Notes under the pieces: model-generated
Told to the model about the DNA's origin: nothing
Databases searched by the model: none
Seen by the model: only the letters and a program-made list of their open reading frames with translations
Program-made: the position numbers and the translations under genes
Shown: positions 1-11,219 of the stretch, in pieces
Numbering within the stretch: position 1 is the first letter of the stretch
Layout: each line of letters opens with the position of its first letter
Origin: Fragilaria crotonensis
Lineage: Eukaryota; Bacillariophyta; Fragilariophyceae; Fragilariales; Fragilariaceae
Reading direction: 5' to 3'
Assembly (NCBI GenBank): GCA_022925895.1
Contig: JAKSYS010000056.1
Location: 1-64,000, forward strand
Length of the DNA: 64,000 bases

Positions 1-1450
1 GGTTGGCCAAAGGCAAGTTTGTCAGATTTCAGGAAATTAAGTGCCATATGCCATTTGATGAAATGAACTTGACATGGAAGGCCTGCTTTGTCGCCGGGTG
101 GCATATGACAGAACCGCCGGCAAGTATTACGTTTTTGAGTGTTGTCAGCCGTGACAGTGTGCGAATAGCTTTTATGTTAGCAGCATTGAACGACTTGGAC
201 ATATTGGCTTGTGACATTGGGAATGCTTAGTATTTGAATGCGCCGTGTCGGGAAAAAGTATGGTTCGTTGCTGGCCCTGAGTTTGGATCAAGACAAGGAA
301 CAGTGATCAGGATTGTGTGGGCCCTATATGGACTCAAGGCAAGTGGGGCGTCTTGGAGGGCGATGTTTAACAATTCGATTCGAGATGTGGGTTTCCAGTC
401 TTCAATCGCGGATCCGGATGTTTACCTCAGAGCTTTTGCGAAGCCGGATGGATACAAATATTATGAGTATATTCTTGTCTATGTTGATGCTGTTTTGATT
501 GTTTTGCATGCACCGGAAGAATATTTAAAAATCATACTACAGGCAAATTATGAGTTGAATCCGGCAAGTGTGGGACCTCCAAATCGGTATGTGGGTGCCG
601 ATGTGGAGAAAGTGCAGAATCCGGGCGATCCCACCGGTCGTGAATACTGGTCATTTTCTGCGAGAACGTATGTCAAGAACGCGGTAAAAATGTGAAGTTA
701 TTGCTACAGGAAGAAGGACGAGGACTCAAATCGACAGCAAAGAGGACACCATTTCCGAGCTCAACTTAGCTATCGGCCAGAGGTGGACACGACGGATGAA
801 TGTAACAGTGAACAAGCAACCCGTCTCCAAAGCTTGATTGGTGTCCTACGCTGGGCAGTGGAGTTTGGACGCCTTGATTTATACATTGAGGTGGCATTGT
901 TGTTGCAACATTTAGCCTTGCCGAGGATAGGACACCTCGAGGTTGTTTACCATGTTTTTGCGTACTTGGCGAAACACGAGACATCGCGTATTAAATTTGA
1001 CTCATTCGACCAGGTGCCCTATGATCCGACACACCACTGTCCAGATTGGGCAGCCAAAGATGCCGAATCCTTGTTGGGAAATCCGGTGACTTTGCACGTG
1101 TTTGCTGATGATCATGCTGGTAACATTGTAATGCTGCGATCACATACACGAATTCTAATATTCATCCAAAACTCACCCATGGTTAAGTCGGAGACAGAAT
1201 ACAATGGAGACGTCAACGCTTGGAAGTGAATCTCTGCGATGCGAACGGCTTGAGATCTAGTATGCATTGCAATGAGGTACAAACGTACAAAATGCAAATG
1301 TTTGAGTGCTGATTGATGGTCCGACTCAAAGTATATGCAATAATCAGGGAATTGTCAAGAATACCAGTGTCCCAGAGTCGGTGCTATCAAAGAAACACAA
1401 TGCAATAAATTACCATGCAGTACGAGAGGCAGCAGCAGCTGGAATTTTAC
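1..1450 (+). pseudogene. Ty1/copia retrotransposon pol remnant (RT and RNase H)
   Basis: This is the 3' part of a copia-type polyprotein: reverse transcriptase followed by RNase H, cut by the window start. Visible RT_2 landmarks are ALYGLKASG (about 325-351), the ADPDVYLR block (about 410-430) and the catalytic box near 480-491, which reads YVDA instead of YVDD. The connection/RNase H part includes SLIGVLRWAVEFGR and LPRIGHLEVVYHVFAYLAKH (about 830-980). It fades into a KKHNA...NYHAVREAAAAG-like end near 1390-1445. The frame is broken by an extra TAG at 228-230 inside the GNA/YLNA motif, by two shifts (near 690 and 770), and by several breaks after 1229. The wording resembles diatom CoDi copia elements. 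It is a dead copy, and no LTR was recognised downstream. Confidence 0.85.
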
Positions 1451-1647
1451 ATTGATGATTTCATTCAGTAGTAATGTTACAGTAGATAGTGCACTGTCAG
1501 ACCTAGTAGTGCCGTGTGGCACTGGCAGGAATCTCGTCGAGGCAGTAGTACATTGGGAAGGTTTGACCTGTGGGTTTGGCAATGTGAGAAAACAAGAAAA
1601 CACAGGATACTGGAAATGCGTATCCTACTCCTTTTTAAATTTGCTTT

Positions 1648-1673
1648 GTGCGTGTGTGTGTGTGTGTGTGTGT
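1648..1673. repeat. TG/GT microsatellite
   Basis: An uninterrupted alternating TG run of about 22 nt, flanked by G/C steps. Similar CGCACGCACG runs lie at about 3746-3770 and 3844-3867, next to the repeat blocks described below. Confidence 0.9.
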
Positions 1674-1750
1674 TGGGTGCTATGTATGTTACGTGTAGCT
1701 ACTAGGCTAGGGAAGTGTGTATGAATGATTGGGACGGTGCGAGTGTGTGT

Positions 1751-1832
1751 GTCTGTTACGGAGTATGACCACTCTGGGGTACTGTTGTACTGTTACGTGG
1801 ATTACATGTACTACAGGTCTACAGTACATAAA
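1751..1832 (+). repeat. Inverted repeat arm, left (82 bp)
   Basis: This 82-bp segment, beginning GTCTGTTACGGAGTATGACC, is the reverse complement of 3666-3747 as far as I can read. The pair brackets about 1.8 kb that includes the 919-bp TIR element. A shorter relative of the same sequence (GTACCCCAGAGTGGTCATAC) occurs at about 2600-2633 and 3810-3837. Confidence 0.85.
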
Positions 1833-2372
1833 TCGACGGTAATTCATGTTGAAACGACAGTGTCTTACTTTACTGTAGTACTGTACTGTACGTATTCAAA
1901 GTTACTGGATGGAATAGTCATTGAATTCGTTGTAAAGCACAGGTTGCTTCACAAATGCTACTTACTGTACGTGCCATGCGATGAACTGCAATACTGGGGC
2001 ATGAGCGCAACACTGGGGGTACTGTGTACTCATGTAGTAGCTTACGTTGGTAGAAGGGTACTGCATACTATTATGAGAACAAAAAAGGTATGCTACTGTA
2101 GTAGGTCTTTTCCTACGGAGAGTACGACCAGTTTGGGGTTTGGGGGCACTGCGCGTCCTGTATCCTGTATCCTATCCTGTGGTATGTAGTCATATCATAC
2201 TACTCCGATCAGTTGTGAGGAACCCACTATTATAAATTAAAATTTAGTCATACTGTAGAACCAGGTACCGTCATACCTCATAGCTCGCACTGAAAATTCA
2301 AGGTGTCTTTGATCTGAATATATCTTTTGTCTTGTATCATATACAGTACACATTATATATATCATACAAGTG

Positions 2373-2443
2373 GGTACCTCACATTTGATCGGAGTGTCTA
2401 CTACAGGAAACGGGACGTACAGTACCCCCAACCTGGTCGTACT
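2373..2443 (+). repeat. Related empty site for the 919-bp TIR element
   Basis: This 71-bp stretch matches the left flank (2668-2701) and right flank (3621-3660) of the element at 2702-3620 joined together, reading ...CTACTACAGGAAAC without the insert. It is therefore a paralogous copy of the same repeat without the insertion, and it fixes the element ends and the target duplication. Confidence 0.8.
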
Positions 2444-2580
2444 CCGTACCACTACTTTTTTCCCCTACAGTATGCAGTACCATGGTACCAACGTAGGAAA
2501 CTTCATGAAGTACAGTACCACTACATATACTCCGAGTATGAGACCACTGTACTGCGTATTGCGCACAGTGAAAAAATTCT

Positions 2581-2660
2581 GACAGTATTCATTTGATCCA
2601 GTACCCCAGAGTGGTCATACTCCGTAACAGACGGACGCACGCACACAATTATTTTATAAT
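2581..2660 (+). repeat. Direct repeat, copy 1
   Basis: This begins GACAGTATTCATTTGATCCA and continues through the GTACCCCAGAG box, a GACGCACG run and an AT-rich tail. It is repeated in direct orientation at about 3791-3888 with a longer GCAC run. Confidence 0.75.
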
Positions 2661-2701
2661 ATACTATGGTACCTCACATTTGATCGGAGTGTCTACTACA
2701 G

Positions 2702-3620
2702 GAGGTTCCGGAATATCTTCTTTTCGAGGACGCTTCTGTCGACCGACAGGAAAAAATAAGTGAAAACGGATAAACGAGTTTATTGATTTTCCAACGGAAT
2801 TTCGCACCTGACATTTGGACTACCGGTAAGTTTTCAGATCAAATATGAATTCACCTATCTGGAATACTAGAAATGTTCGTTCGACAAATTCGCCGTGACA
2901 AAACGGAAAGAAAGCTTGGAAAAATGCACAGGCAACGACTTCTGTATGACAATAATCCAATGAATGCATTCTTCACGTTTGATTCTTAAGGAATTAACTT
3001 GAGATACTCCGAAGCATGTGAATGGAACCCTTTAATTAGGAATCGTCGAGATACATTTTTTTCTGGCAGTTTCTTAAATTTTCTTAAGTTTTCTCAAACT
3101 TTCTTAAGAAACTTTAAGAAGATTTGAGTTGCTTAAAAAATCTTAAATAATCTACGTGAATCTGGTAATAAAATCGCTCCTTCTTAAATTTTCTTAAATA
3201 ATCTCAAACTTTCTCAATCGGACGCGAGAAAATAGAAGTTGCTCATATTTTCTTAAACTTTCTCATACTTTCTCAACCCTTCTTAAAGCAAGATTCCTAT
3301 GTGTAAGTCTTGTTCCAAAACAATTTGTCCGAACGATGGCCTAGGACAATATGAAATCAATATAGTGTAGAACAAGATCGGTGTAGGAAGTTAGATTGAC
3401 ATATGGTAGGAAACAAATAGCTGATAATCCATCAGAGTATATACTTTTCTCGATTTGTACATAAGAAAGTGAGGTGTGTCACGTTTTGACACTTGATCTG
3501 ATTGAATTACCTTTCGTGGTTTAGACATTTTTATATGCTCTTACACATTCTACCAACACTATACGAAGGACGATACTCGGTGTACTCGAGTACACGATAT
3601 AGAAGGAATTCCGGAACCTC
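2702..3620. mobile_element. Non-autonomous TIR element (919 bp), GAGGTTCC family, copy 1
   Basis: The ends are GAGGTTCCGGAAT and its inverse ATTCCGGAACCTC. The flanks carry a 3-bp duplication, CAG (2699-2701 and 3621-3623). The empty site at 2373-2443 confirms the boundaries. There is no coding capacity inside; instead the right half holds an array of TTCTTAAA-like words. A second family member of 906 bp lies at 55125-56030 with CTG as its duplication. A 3-bp duplication is compatible with Harbinger or CACTA-type transposases, but I cannot assign the superfamily from two copies. Confidence 0.75.
3060..3292. repeat. Clustered TTCTTAAA/TTCTCAAA words
   Basis: The segment is largely built of degenerate 8-11-mers (TTCTTAAATTTTCTTAA, TTCTCAAAC, CTTAAGAAA and their inverses), more than a dozen in about 230 bp, inside the TIR element at 2702-3620. 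Possible subterminal transposase-binding repeats; this role is inferred. Confidence 0.6.
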
Positions 3621-3665
3621 CAGGAAACTGGACGTACAGTACCCCCAACCTGGTCGTACTGGTCG

Positions 3666-3747
3666 TTTATGTACTGTAGACCTGTAGTACATGTAATCCA
3701 CGTAACAGTACAACAGTACCCCAGAGTGGTCATACTCCGTAACAGAC
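3666..3747 (-). repeat. Inverted repeat arm, right (82 bp)
   Basis: Reverse complement of 1751-1832. It runs straight into a CGCACG repeat and then an AATTAATTTATAATATA segment that is repeated at about 3868-3886. Confidence 0.85.
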
Positions 3748-3790
3748 GCACGGACGCACGCACGCACGCACACAATTAATTTATAATATA

Positions 3791-3888
3791 GACAGTATTC
3801 ATTTGATCCAGTACCCCAGAGAGGTCATACTCCGTAATAGACAGACGCACGCACGCACGCACGCACACAATTAATTTATAATATAGTA
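3791..3888 (+). repeat. Direct repeat, copy 2
   Basis: Second copy of the 2581-2660 block, with an expanded CGCA run and the same TTAATTTATAATATAG-type tail. These copies suggest repeated local duplication of one short mobile sequence. Confidence 0.75.
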
Positions 3889-3958
3889 GGATAGTAGGAT
3901 ATCATCGAATACAATGAAAGAACATGACACTTGAAATAAGCGCCGGCCCAACAAATCG

Positions 3959-4332
3959 CTACTACCGTATTTCACGGAGATTTGTACCCACCAAATGTTC
4001 ATCGAGGGATTCCGGAATCCCACCAAATTTTCATCAAAAATGACAGATAGATAAAGGGAATCCGTGAAAAATTTATGTCGGGCTGACGAGGGAAAAAAGG
4101 AAAATGAATATTTAAACTCGTCTTCTGATCATTAGAGTTATACTTGCATAGATAGCTTTCAGCCAGTGGAATTCAAATGACCTGACGTTTCGGTGAAATG
4201 CCAGGATTTTTCTGCCAAAGGATCACAAATGGACGTTCATTTTTGAGTCGAGTGGTTCGAAAATGTGCATAATTTTGGGAGGGGTGGGTACAGGAATGCG
4301 CGGGGTACAAATCTCCGTGAAATACGGTAGTA
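3959..4332. repeat. Short inverted-repeat (foldback) element
   Basis: The 31-bp left end, starting CTACTACCGTATTTCACGGA, is found inverted at 4303-4332, giving a 374-bp unit with no coding content. No target duplication was recognised. It may be a small MITE. Confidence 0.5.
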
Positions 4333-4812
4333 CCGTACGCTTTCGGAGATTGGTTTTCTGATGCAAGTACTGTACAGCTCGCTCAACCCACTGGTTTTCT
4401 GAGTACATACCTGCTAGTAATAATCGCCACTACATGTCTACTACTAGCGCGCACTCCCATCATGTGTCATACTGGAGTACTCCCTAATACTCCAGTACCT
4501 GGTACCACTCTAATATAATGCGTTCACTATACTGTATACATAGTATAGATGTCAACAAGACCTCATGGTATCAAACTGCACCCCGTGTAATGTATTGTGA
4601 GTATTGGGCCAGGTCCAAATTTGCGAGCGAACGGACGTGCAGTAGATTTCAAATAACAAGTACCGGTACTTGTACCAGAGTACTTGCTAATACGCCGAGT
4701 ACCGAGTACTATCGACTTTCATCCAGTGCCTCCTACTACCGGTAGAAACGATGATGACAACCGAGTTACGATGGTCATAAGTCTTGATGCTTACTCGTCA
4801 AAGAGCGCGATT
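4333..4812. other. Non-coding interval with GTAC palindromes
   Basis: No gene seen. It contains two exact copies of the palindromic partner words TACTGGAGTA (4470) and TACTCCAGTA (4488), and many GTACC/AGTACT words. Confidence 0.5.
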
Positions 4813-5453
4813 CTATGCTACTCCAGCACACGTAGGCACTTGCCATAAGGCACCCGTGGTGAAACCATCAAGATCATCTACATCCAAATCCGTGTTGTCC
4901 TGATGTTTGAGGAGATATGCCACATTGGCGAAGTATGGTACTGCACTTTCGTATGCACTCCTTTCCAAATGTATCTCAGCGATATTGTTGAGCAATCCTA
5001 AATCAAGCAGTTTGCTGGCCGATCGTTTTCTCTGTTTTCTCAATCCCAACGCAATCTCGTATCCATTTAATGCCGTCTTCAGATGCTGCGAGTCTTTAAC
5101 GCCTGAATGTGAAAGCCCAAACTGACATTGAAGATAATCGCACTCGCAATATCCCCCGCCAACGCTTTACAGTCTTCCAGTTCCATCTTTTCCAACATCT
5201 GTATCGGCCGTTTAAACATGAATGCTTCTGAATCGATTTCCGTTGGTATTGGCGTCAAAAAGTGGTATTCAAGCCTTACACACTTCGTACTTCGTGGGGG
5301 GAATTTCTGAAGTGCGATTGTTATCATTTTTGTGAATTTCAGTGCCCTTACCAACAACAGCCGAGACTCTTGAATCTTTCCTTGTGATAGAAGTTCTGCC
5401 CCCTTGTTGTTGATGCGGATGGGCACGAGGTAGCCCGAATTGTTTGCAGCCAT
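4813..5453 (-). pseudogene. TPR-like protein, frame-shifted
   Basis: Read on the minus strand, residues 1-120 start MAANNSGYLVPIRINNKGAE at 5453 and contain helical repeats resembling tetratricopeptide units. The frame ends at 5079. The sequence resumes in another frame at about 5093 (HLKTALNGYEIALGLRKQ) and runs through LGLLNNIAEIHLERSAYESA and an acidic DNTDLDVDDLDG stretch to 4813. This A/G-pattern helix-turn-helix spacing is typical of diatom TPR-type proteins of unknown partner. A single-base shift near 5085-5095 separates the halves, so it is either a recent pseudogene or a sequence error. The C-terminus may be truncated. No intron explains the break. Confidence 0.6.
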
Positions 5454-5660
5454 GGTAATTATATGCTTCGTTCAACGGTATTTTGCTCAGTTACTTGTCA
5501 AGTCGTTATTCGTTTTATGTTTGCGACGTTTGACGAGAGAATTATGTGACACCTGATACTGGTAGTACGGTGTTAACGGCATGTGAGAATCAGCGAGAAC
5601 GGTGGCTTTGGAGATGGCATTGAAGGCATCCGCGCGCAGCTTGTCTGGTTTACGCACACT

Positions 5661-7102
5661 CCTAGTGTCTAAACGCCCGAAATCTTTAATTAAAGATTGC
5701 TTAGTGGTAAAATCTTTAATTAAAGATTGATTTGGCCCCTACTCAACTTCGTTGTTTTATGATTTACACCCAAATTACTACGGCCAATGTGATCTCCATA
5801 AAGTCAAACCTCATGGGCCAAACGGGGTCATCTTAGTCAGCGACAGTTTCTGACGTACGTTCTTGAACACTAATCTGAAGCCCATTTTTCCAGTTTTTGC
5901 TTGGAAAATACCCGGATATACAGTACTCGAGATACGCAGGCTACACAAACTCAAGTCATTCGAAGCCTCAACAAACACATTAACTTCATCACCTTCCACT
6001 TCGATTGAGCTAAAACACTCAAGTGCAATCGTCTTAAACTTCCTTTAAACGAAAGGTATGTAGTTGGTGTGAATCTCTAATTTTTGTTATTTGTTGAATT
6101 GTGAGCACGAATTTGAGGTTTTTTATCACGCGCCACTATTTCATTGACACCCCATTTCTCACTTCCTTTGTCATTTAAAGCGCTTGTGTTGACCATTCAA
6201 GTCCAACCAGATGACCCGAGACCTTTGTTGGTGGTGCATTGTTTGAAGCAAAAGTGATGTTGCCGCAATGGAAGCAACTTAAAGCAAGAATGCCAAAGTA
6301 CATGGTACCCCCGGCGAGATTTGATGTGAAGGATCACTCGGTGGTAATTGGTTGATGCAGGTGGTGAAACAACGAGCAAGCTTGAATACTTACTGTGGCT
6401 GTCAACAGGGATGATGTTGAACAATTGTTGGCATTACACGACGACCTCAAGCAATTTGGTCTCGTGTCGAATGAACGATGTCGCCGCATCGTCGAATCCT
6501 GTTGTACATGAGACGCCAGCCAAAGTCGCTATGACACAACATTTTCTGCCACCAAGTGAGTCTGGATCAAGACAATAGCGCCAGCATCAAACGTACTCAT
6601 ACTGTCAGAAGCAGGATGACCGGAGCATCTATAGTGCTGACCGCAAAACTGTATATGGCTGGTGTTGTTGTTACACAACCGACAACCAACAATGACAAAA
6701 CCTCACAGCTTTGCTTCATTGGAGACTCAGTGGATAAAGCAGACTAGCCTTTGATGAAACAGGAGATGAATTGACGAAGGGTAGCTGCCGGTATGAAGGT
6801 TCTTCGAGTGCACAACAATCTTGTTGAATTTCACAATAAAACAAAAGTTAAACATTCTGACCCACCTACAAAGCTTCTCCAGTGTATAATGAACAGGTGT
6901 CAATTGATCCTTCACGAATGTAGCACAAGATATGTGATGAAATTGATGCCGGTGGTCGGCCATTGTCGATGTTGAATTTTGTGTTCATTATGGTACAAGA
7001 TGTACCTTGACCGTCTTGCAGAACGTACGAAAATGGTCATCTTTAAAAAAAGACAACTTTGTCGTTAATTAAAGAAACCCCCCCGGGCGTTTAGACACTA
7101 GG
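5661..7102. mobile_element. TIR element of 1442 bp, non-autonomous
   Basis: The ends are a perfect 19-bp inverted repeat: CCTAGTGTCTAAACGCCCG at 5661-5679 and its inverse at 7084-7102. A further shared TCTTTAATTAA lies just inside each end. Near the left end are two perfect 18-bp palindromes (5681-5698 and 5711-5728). The interior has only weak open frames (for example around 6190-6970) that I do not recognise. I saw no clear target duplication. Confidence 0.65.
5681..5728. repeat. Pair of perfect 18-bp palindromes
   Basis: AATCTTTAATTAAAGATT occurs at 5681-5698 and again at 5711-5728, exactly 30 bp apart. Each copy is its own reverse complement. A partial copy sits near the right end of the element (about 7063-7073). 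Possible transposase binding sites. Confidence 0.85.
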
Positions 7103-7983
7103 ATATGACGTAATTGATGTCATAGGTACCGACGGGTGTCATGAGAAAGTGTTGAAACAACGTCAATCATGACGTCACAATACTGATGCTTTCACGTTCA
7201 ATGTCAACTAACACAGTACAAGTACTCCATAAACTTGTAGCGCACGAAGGGAATCCCTATGCATATGGGGACGAATAAGCAGAGACGTCATCTCGCTGCA
7301 TTCTAACCTGGTACTCGGAGTCGTTGTTGGTGGAATACCAGGTATCAGTACTACCGGTAGTACAAGGTACTAGTACCTGGTACCTGGTACCTGGTACCTG
7401 TATGCATACCTTGTCGTTCGACAGCGACTGCTATGTATGTGCGTCCGTTGTATACGCTTGCAGACGCGCATCTTGACTGCTTCCAGGCTCCGGGCACCAG
7501 GCACCCACCACCACGTGATGGCAGATCCATTCCGACGTCAGCAGCAATTCACGACTCGCTTTCGTATCATAACAGCTCTTCTGTCTGCGTAACGGTTTAC
7601 CTGCTGTTTATAAAAATTCTAACGGTTCTCAGCCGTGTTGGATAACGGTTTCTCAAAAGACAACGTTTTTCTGCTGACGGTTTGTGCTCGTTTATCTAAA
7701 GCTAAAGTACTTGTACTGGTGCTGTGACATAAAAGCATCGGTACAAGTACCCTCGTAATAGTACGTATCAAACACTTTAAAGCGGCATCACGGCATCGTC
7801 ACTCCTCATGACTCAGACTCATGTCCAAACCACTTTAATAGTGGCGCACGCCACTGTTACCACTATTGAGCTAATAGTAGCGCCGCCAGAAAGTTATTAG
7901 TGGCTCATTGGTCACGCAAGTGTACGAGAAAACACTACTGCTCCAGTAGTCAATAGAGGTGCAAGTGTCTAGCTAATGGTAGT
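7103..7983. other. Non-coding interval
   Basis: No gene supported. It contains the GGTACC repeat (7341-7400) and, at about 7875-7905, a GCGCCGCCAGAAAGTTA segment that recurs in the same orientation at about 10195-10222, the far side of the hAT-like remnant. Confidence 0.5.
7341..7400. repeat. GGTACC-type short tandem/palindromic repeat
   Basis: Tandem CTGGTACCTGGTACC units preceded by ACTACCGGTAGT and GGTACTAGTACC palindromes. Low-complexity, able to form hairpins on either strand. Confidence 0.8.
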
Positions 7984-10149
7984 ATGTTAAAGCAACATGG
8001 ATTGAAGCCTCATAAACTGCTTGGCATGCAGAATGCATTCCAAGAAAAGTCTGTGAGACCAATTTGGCAATCATCTTTCTCCCACTTTACAATAGAGAAG
8101 CCACTCGTGACACCGGATGTCCCTGGGAATGCAGTTGCTAAACCTCCACAGAACATCTTGAGGTGCACAAACCAGTCCAAGACATAGCCCCAACCTTGTT
8201 CAAAGGTCATCTTTGCATCACACTGGTCCAGGACCTGCTAAAATGCAGGCTCACGCATTTATGCTGAGCAAAGATCTTGGAAGTCCAGTTCAATGAGCTT
8301 GACATGTTGCCAATCAATCAAACTGTAGGAATACAACATTTGCAAACTCTTGCCTGCCGCAATTTCAAAAGCTAATGTGGTAGGACTGGTGGCATGAAGT
8401 CAGCAGCATCAATTGATGCAATCTGTGCAATCAGTTTAACAATGCAAGTTGCTATGTATTTTATAATTTGGCATCATGGCATTGATTCCCGCTTCATTGA
8501 TTGCCGTGATAACAAAGTTACCCAAATCCTCCAAAACCGTGTTGACATCATCAAGCTTTATGGAGTAGTTACATCCAAATCCAAACACGGATGATGTTTG
8601 AATGTCAATAGCATTTGCAGCTTCTTCAGATGATGGCCCCAATGCCTTAAACCACGACATGTATGCTGCCTGCAATTGCAACAACCCTTTGCATTGCTGT
8701 GAAACAAGGGTTGTTAACCCTTCAAGACTTCTGAACATGTAGTTTCCTTTGCATGATACTTTCTCAACAAATATAATGCAAACCCACCATGCCATTGGCG
8801 GTTCACAAGATGGTTTCTTCTCATTGAGGTATGCTTGTTGTACACTCAGTCTATGCTGTCTGAACCAGGAAGCGACATTCAACATTGATTCCCATTGAGA
8901 CTCCGCAACCTTCTTTGCCTTTGTTTTCATCTCGTTGATAAGATTTTGTTGTCTACCATAAGCCTGGGAAGGATAGAGTACTCCTCATTCATGGTGGCCT
9001 TGATGAATGCCTGTAGTGCGATGTTGAGATGATGCTGACAACACCAAAGTTGGAAGAAGCCAGGTTTTGCAACTTGTTTGTAATGAGTGGCAACGCCTTG
9101 CACTCGGCCAGTCATCGGTCTTGCGTTCGCCGTCTGTCAATATTGAAATAATCACATCCCTCCAACGACAGCAGATCACATCCAGTGCCTTTGCTCCATG
9201 AAGAAAAATCTCCTCTCCAGGGGTCTGACGGCTGAACATTGGAAATGGCAAGCAAATGGAGTTATGTATTGCTCCAGTACCAATGAAGAGATGAATGCGG
9301 ATGTCCAAGTATGAAGTAGCCATACGTGTAGACATGTCCATAGCAATGGAAAAGGTCCATGTCAATGCCATCACTTCCAAGATCTTCTGAAGATTCACAG
9401 CATGCGCTATCCCCCAAATATCTTGTGACCTTGCCTTCACTGGTACTACCGAGTACTATGGAAGCCAGACATGGTCTGTCTCTAGTCATCTGCACAATCC
9501 TAGATACCATACGAAACAATGCACCTGCACTGACATAGTAGTCAATAGCAAGCTGAAACTGTGCACGATTCCTGAGAATCATACAGAAGCCATCTGTCTG
9601 CAGGCCATCTTCTTCCTGTCCAGTTACATACTCAAATATTGCCAATGCCCGTTCCTTGGGTCGTGACCTCATCGTTTGAGTCATCAGGATGGAAGGAGAG
9701 CATGCATGTCACCAATGATAATGTCAACAATGCCTTGTTTGTTTACAAAGAAGCAAACGCACTGTGGCCTGAGATCCACCGAAATGCGATTTGAGGGTAT
9801 TGCATTGAACAGCTGGTGCTTCTTCAGCCATTGAAAAAGGCAGTCTGCTTTCCTTCTTTGTTAACTCATTGCTGTATGTCTGCCAATGAAGTGAATGCTG
9901 CGAGAGCATGTGCCTACTGTAGACGTCAGCTCGAAAGGGTTTCTGAAAGTACGGTGTGTTCTCTGTTGCCTTCCCTTTGGCACCAATCAACAGGAATCCG
10001 AAACTAGCTACTGTCTTTGTGTTTGCATCTCGCTCACTACTGTGCGACCGCATGCAAAGACATGGCTTTTGTTGAACAGAGTCGCCCTTGTGTTTGGGGT
10101 CATCGTGATGAAAGTATGTAGCTACTACTAGTAACGTGAAAGCGAGCAA
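7984..10149 (-). pseudogene. hAT-like transposase remnant
   Basis: Minus-strand coding fragments in several frames line up in the order of a hAT-like transposase of the oomycete/diatom type. First comes an N-terminal part with YFQKPFRADVYSRHMLSQ (about 10000-9900). A central part follows with RMTGRVQGVATHYKQ and FFQLWCCQHHLNIALQAF (about 9115-9010). The C-terminal part is FPGTSGVTSGFSIVKWEKDD (about 8130-8060), like the hAT dimerisation region. At least four frame shifts separate them, so it is inactive. A GCGCC(G/A)CCAGAAAG motif lies in direct orientation on both sides (about 7877 and 10195). No intact TIR or 8-bp target duplication was found. The family assignment is by remembered motif wording, not by alignment. 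Confidence 0.55.
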
Positions 10150-10286
10150 TAAGCCGTAGTAGTATAGATTCTACGTAAAATACTAGTTAATATTGGCGCC
10201 ACCAGAAAGGTTACTAAAAATGGCTAATCGTGGTTTTTCCCACCAGACTACACTATTAAAGTGGCCTGCTCATGACACATGTGGAG

Positions 10287-10372
10287 AGATCCTCTCTTTT
10301 GTTTACAGTACAGAACCCGTAACCTTATCAGGATTTGGCGTAGATTTGACAAAGTAATTTAACCTACGGAGT
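10287..10372 (-). repeat. Copy of Harbinger transposase-upstream sequence
   Basis: Reverse-complemented, this 86-bp segment aligns with 49803-49888, immediately upstream of the Harbinger transposase start. Shared words are CGCCAAATC, AAGGTTACGGGTTC and CTGTAAACA, followed by GAGGATCTC. It is probably the end of a Harbinger-related fragment. Confidence 0.55.
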
Positions 10373-11219
10373 CCTCCAAGTACTACATCGTAAATTGATG
10401 TCCTCAATTAGGTAGAGTACAGGGAGTAATACAGGACTCCAAGGGTAAGTCCATACAAGACAACTTCGATCAAAATTTCCAAGTACACAAACGATAAATT
10501 TTGGGTTCGATACTCGTCTGCTGCGCCAACCTCCGTTGCTCCATTCACTCTCCATTTGGTTTAGGCTCCGGCTTGCCTAGGTTCTTGTGTAGGCTGAAGT
10601 CGGTTGGTATGAGGACCCAAGACTGGGTCTTGGATATCCCCGCTTTTGGATGTTCCTGTTGTCCAAATTGTCTTCAGGATAAAGGTCAAGAATTGCCTCT
10701 TCAGTTCTGTTTGGATCAGTGAACATCAGGGAACGCAAATCTCTGGTTTATCCATTTTAATGTAATATTTATTACATAATAATGTGTGACCAGAGTTTTT
10801 ATAAAAATATGTATATTCTACATCATTATGCAAATGCATATCGTGCGTTGAAGATCCAAATTCTCGGACATTCTGTTTCACATAAATATTTGAGTTTACA
10901 CATCATTTGTTCCCTAAATACTGCATGTTGCACATATTACTTTGGCAGTTTCAGTTCCATTCCTCTTCTTCTCCATCGTCTCTTCCTTCCATAATCGTGA
11001 CTTGTGCAGTGAGTCCTATACTGCGTATACTACATACTCACCGTCTTCTCATTATACTCACGCGCCAATTTTTCCTTTGTGTGATGAGCGTCAAATGCTA
11101 GTATTACGACTACAAGGAGGCATCATTCTCCCTCATTTTTTTCTCTACGTTGTCGTCTGTTGTATGCTTTATATTCATTGATTCCAACATCATCCCTTCT
11201 GCATTTCCTTGTTAAGAGA
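10373..11219. other. Non-coding interval before transposase
   Basis: No gene supported. AT-rich from about 10740, with pyrimidine-rich stretches. It probably includes the 5' end of the following transposon, but I could not define a TIR. Confidence 0.45.

Larger units (their letters stand above)
1451..2372. other. Non-coding repeat-rich interval
   Basis: No credible gene. It holds a TG dinucleotide run (about 1648-1673), one arm of an 82-bp inverted repeat (1751-1832) and many short GTAC-type palindromes. Open frames here lack conserved motifs and are largely repeat sequence. Confidence 0.6.

Noticed and set aside
7877-10222. GCGCC(G/A)CCAGAAAG motifs as LTRs or TIRs of the hAT-like remnant
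   Set aside because: They are in direct, not inverted, orientation and only about 30 bp similar, so they do not define hAT ends.
10495-10540. tRNA-like GGGTTCGATACTC segment
   Set aside because: No pairing T-stem, acceptor stem or anticodon arm could be drawn around it.
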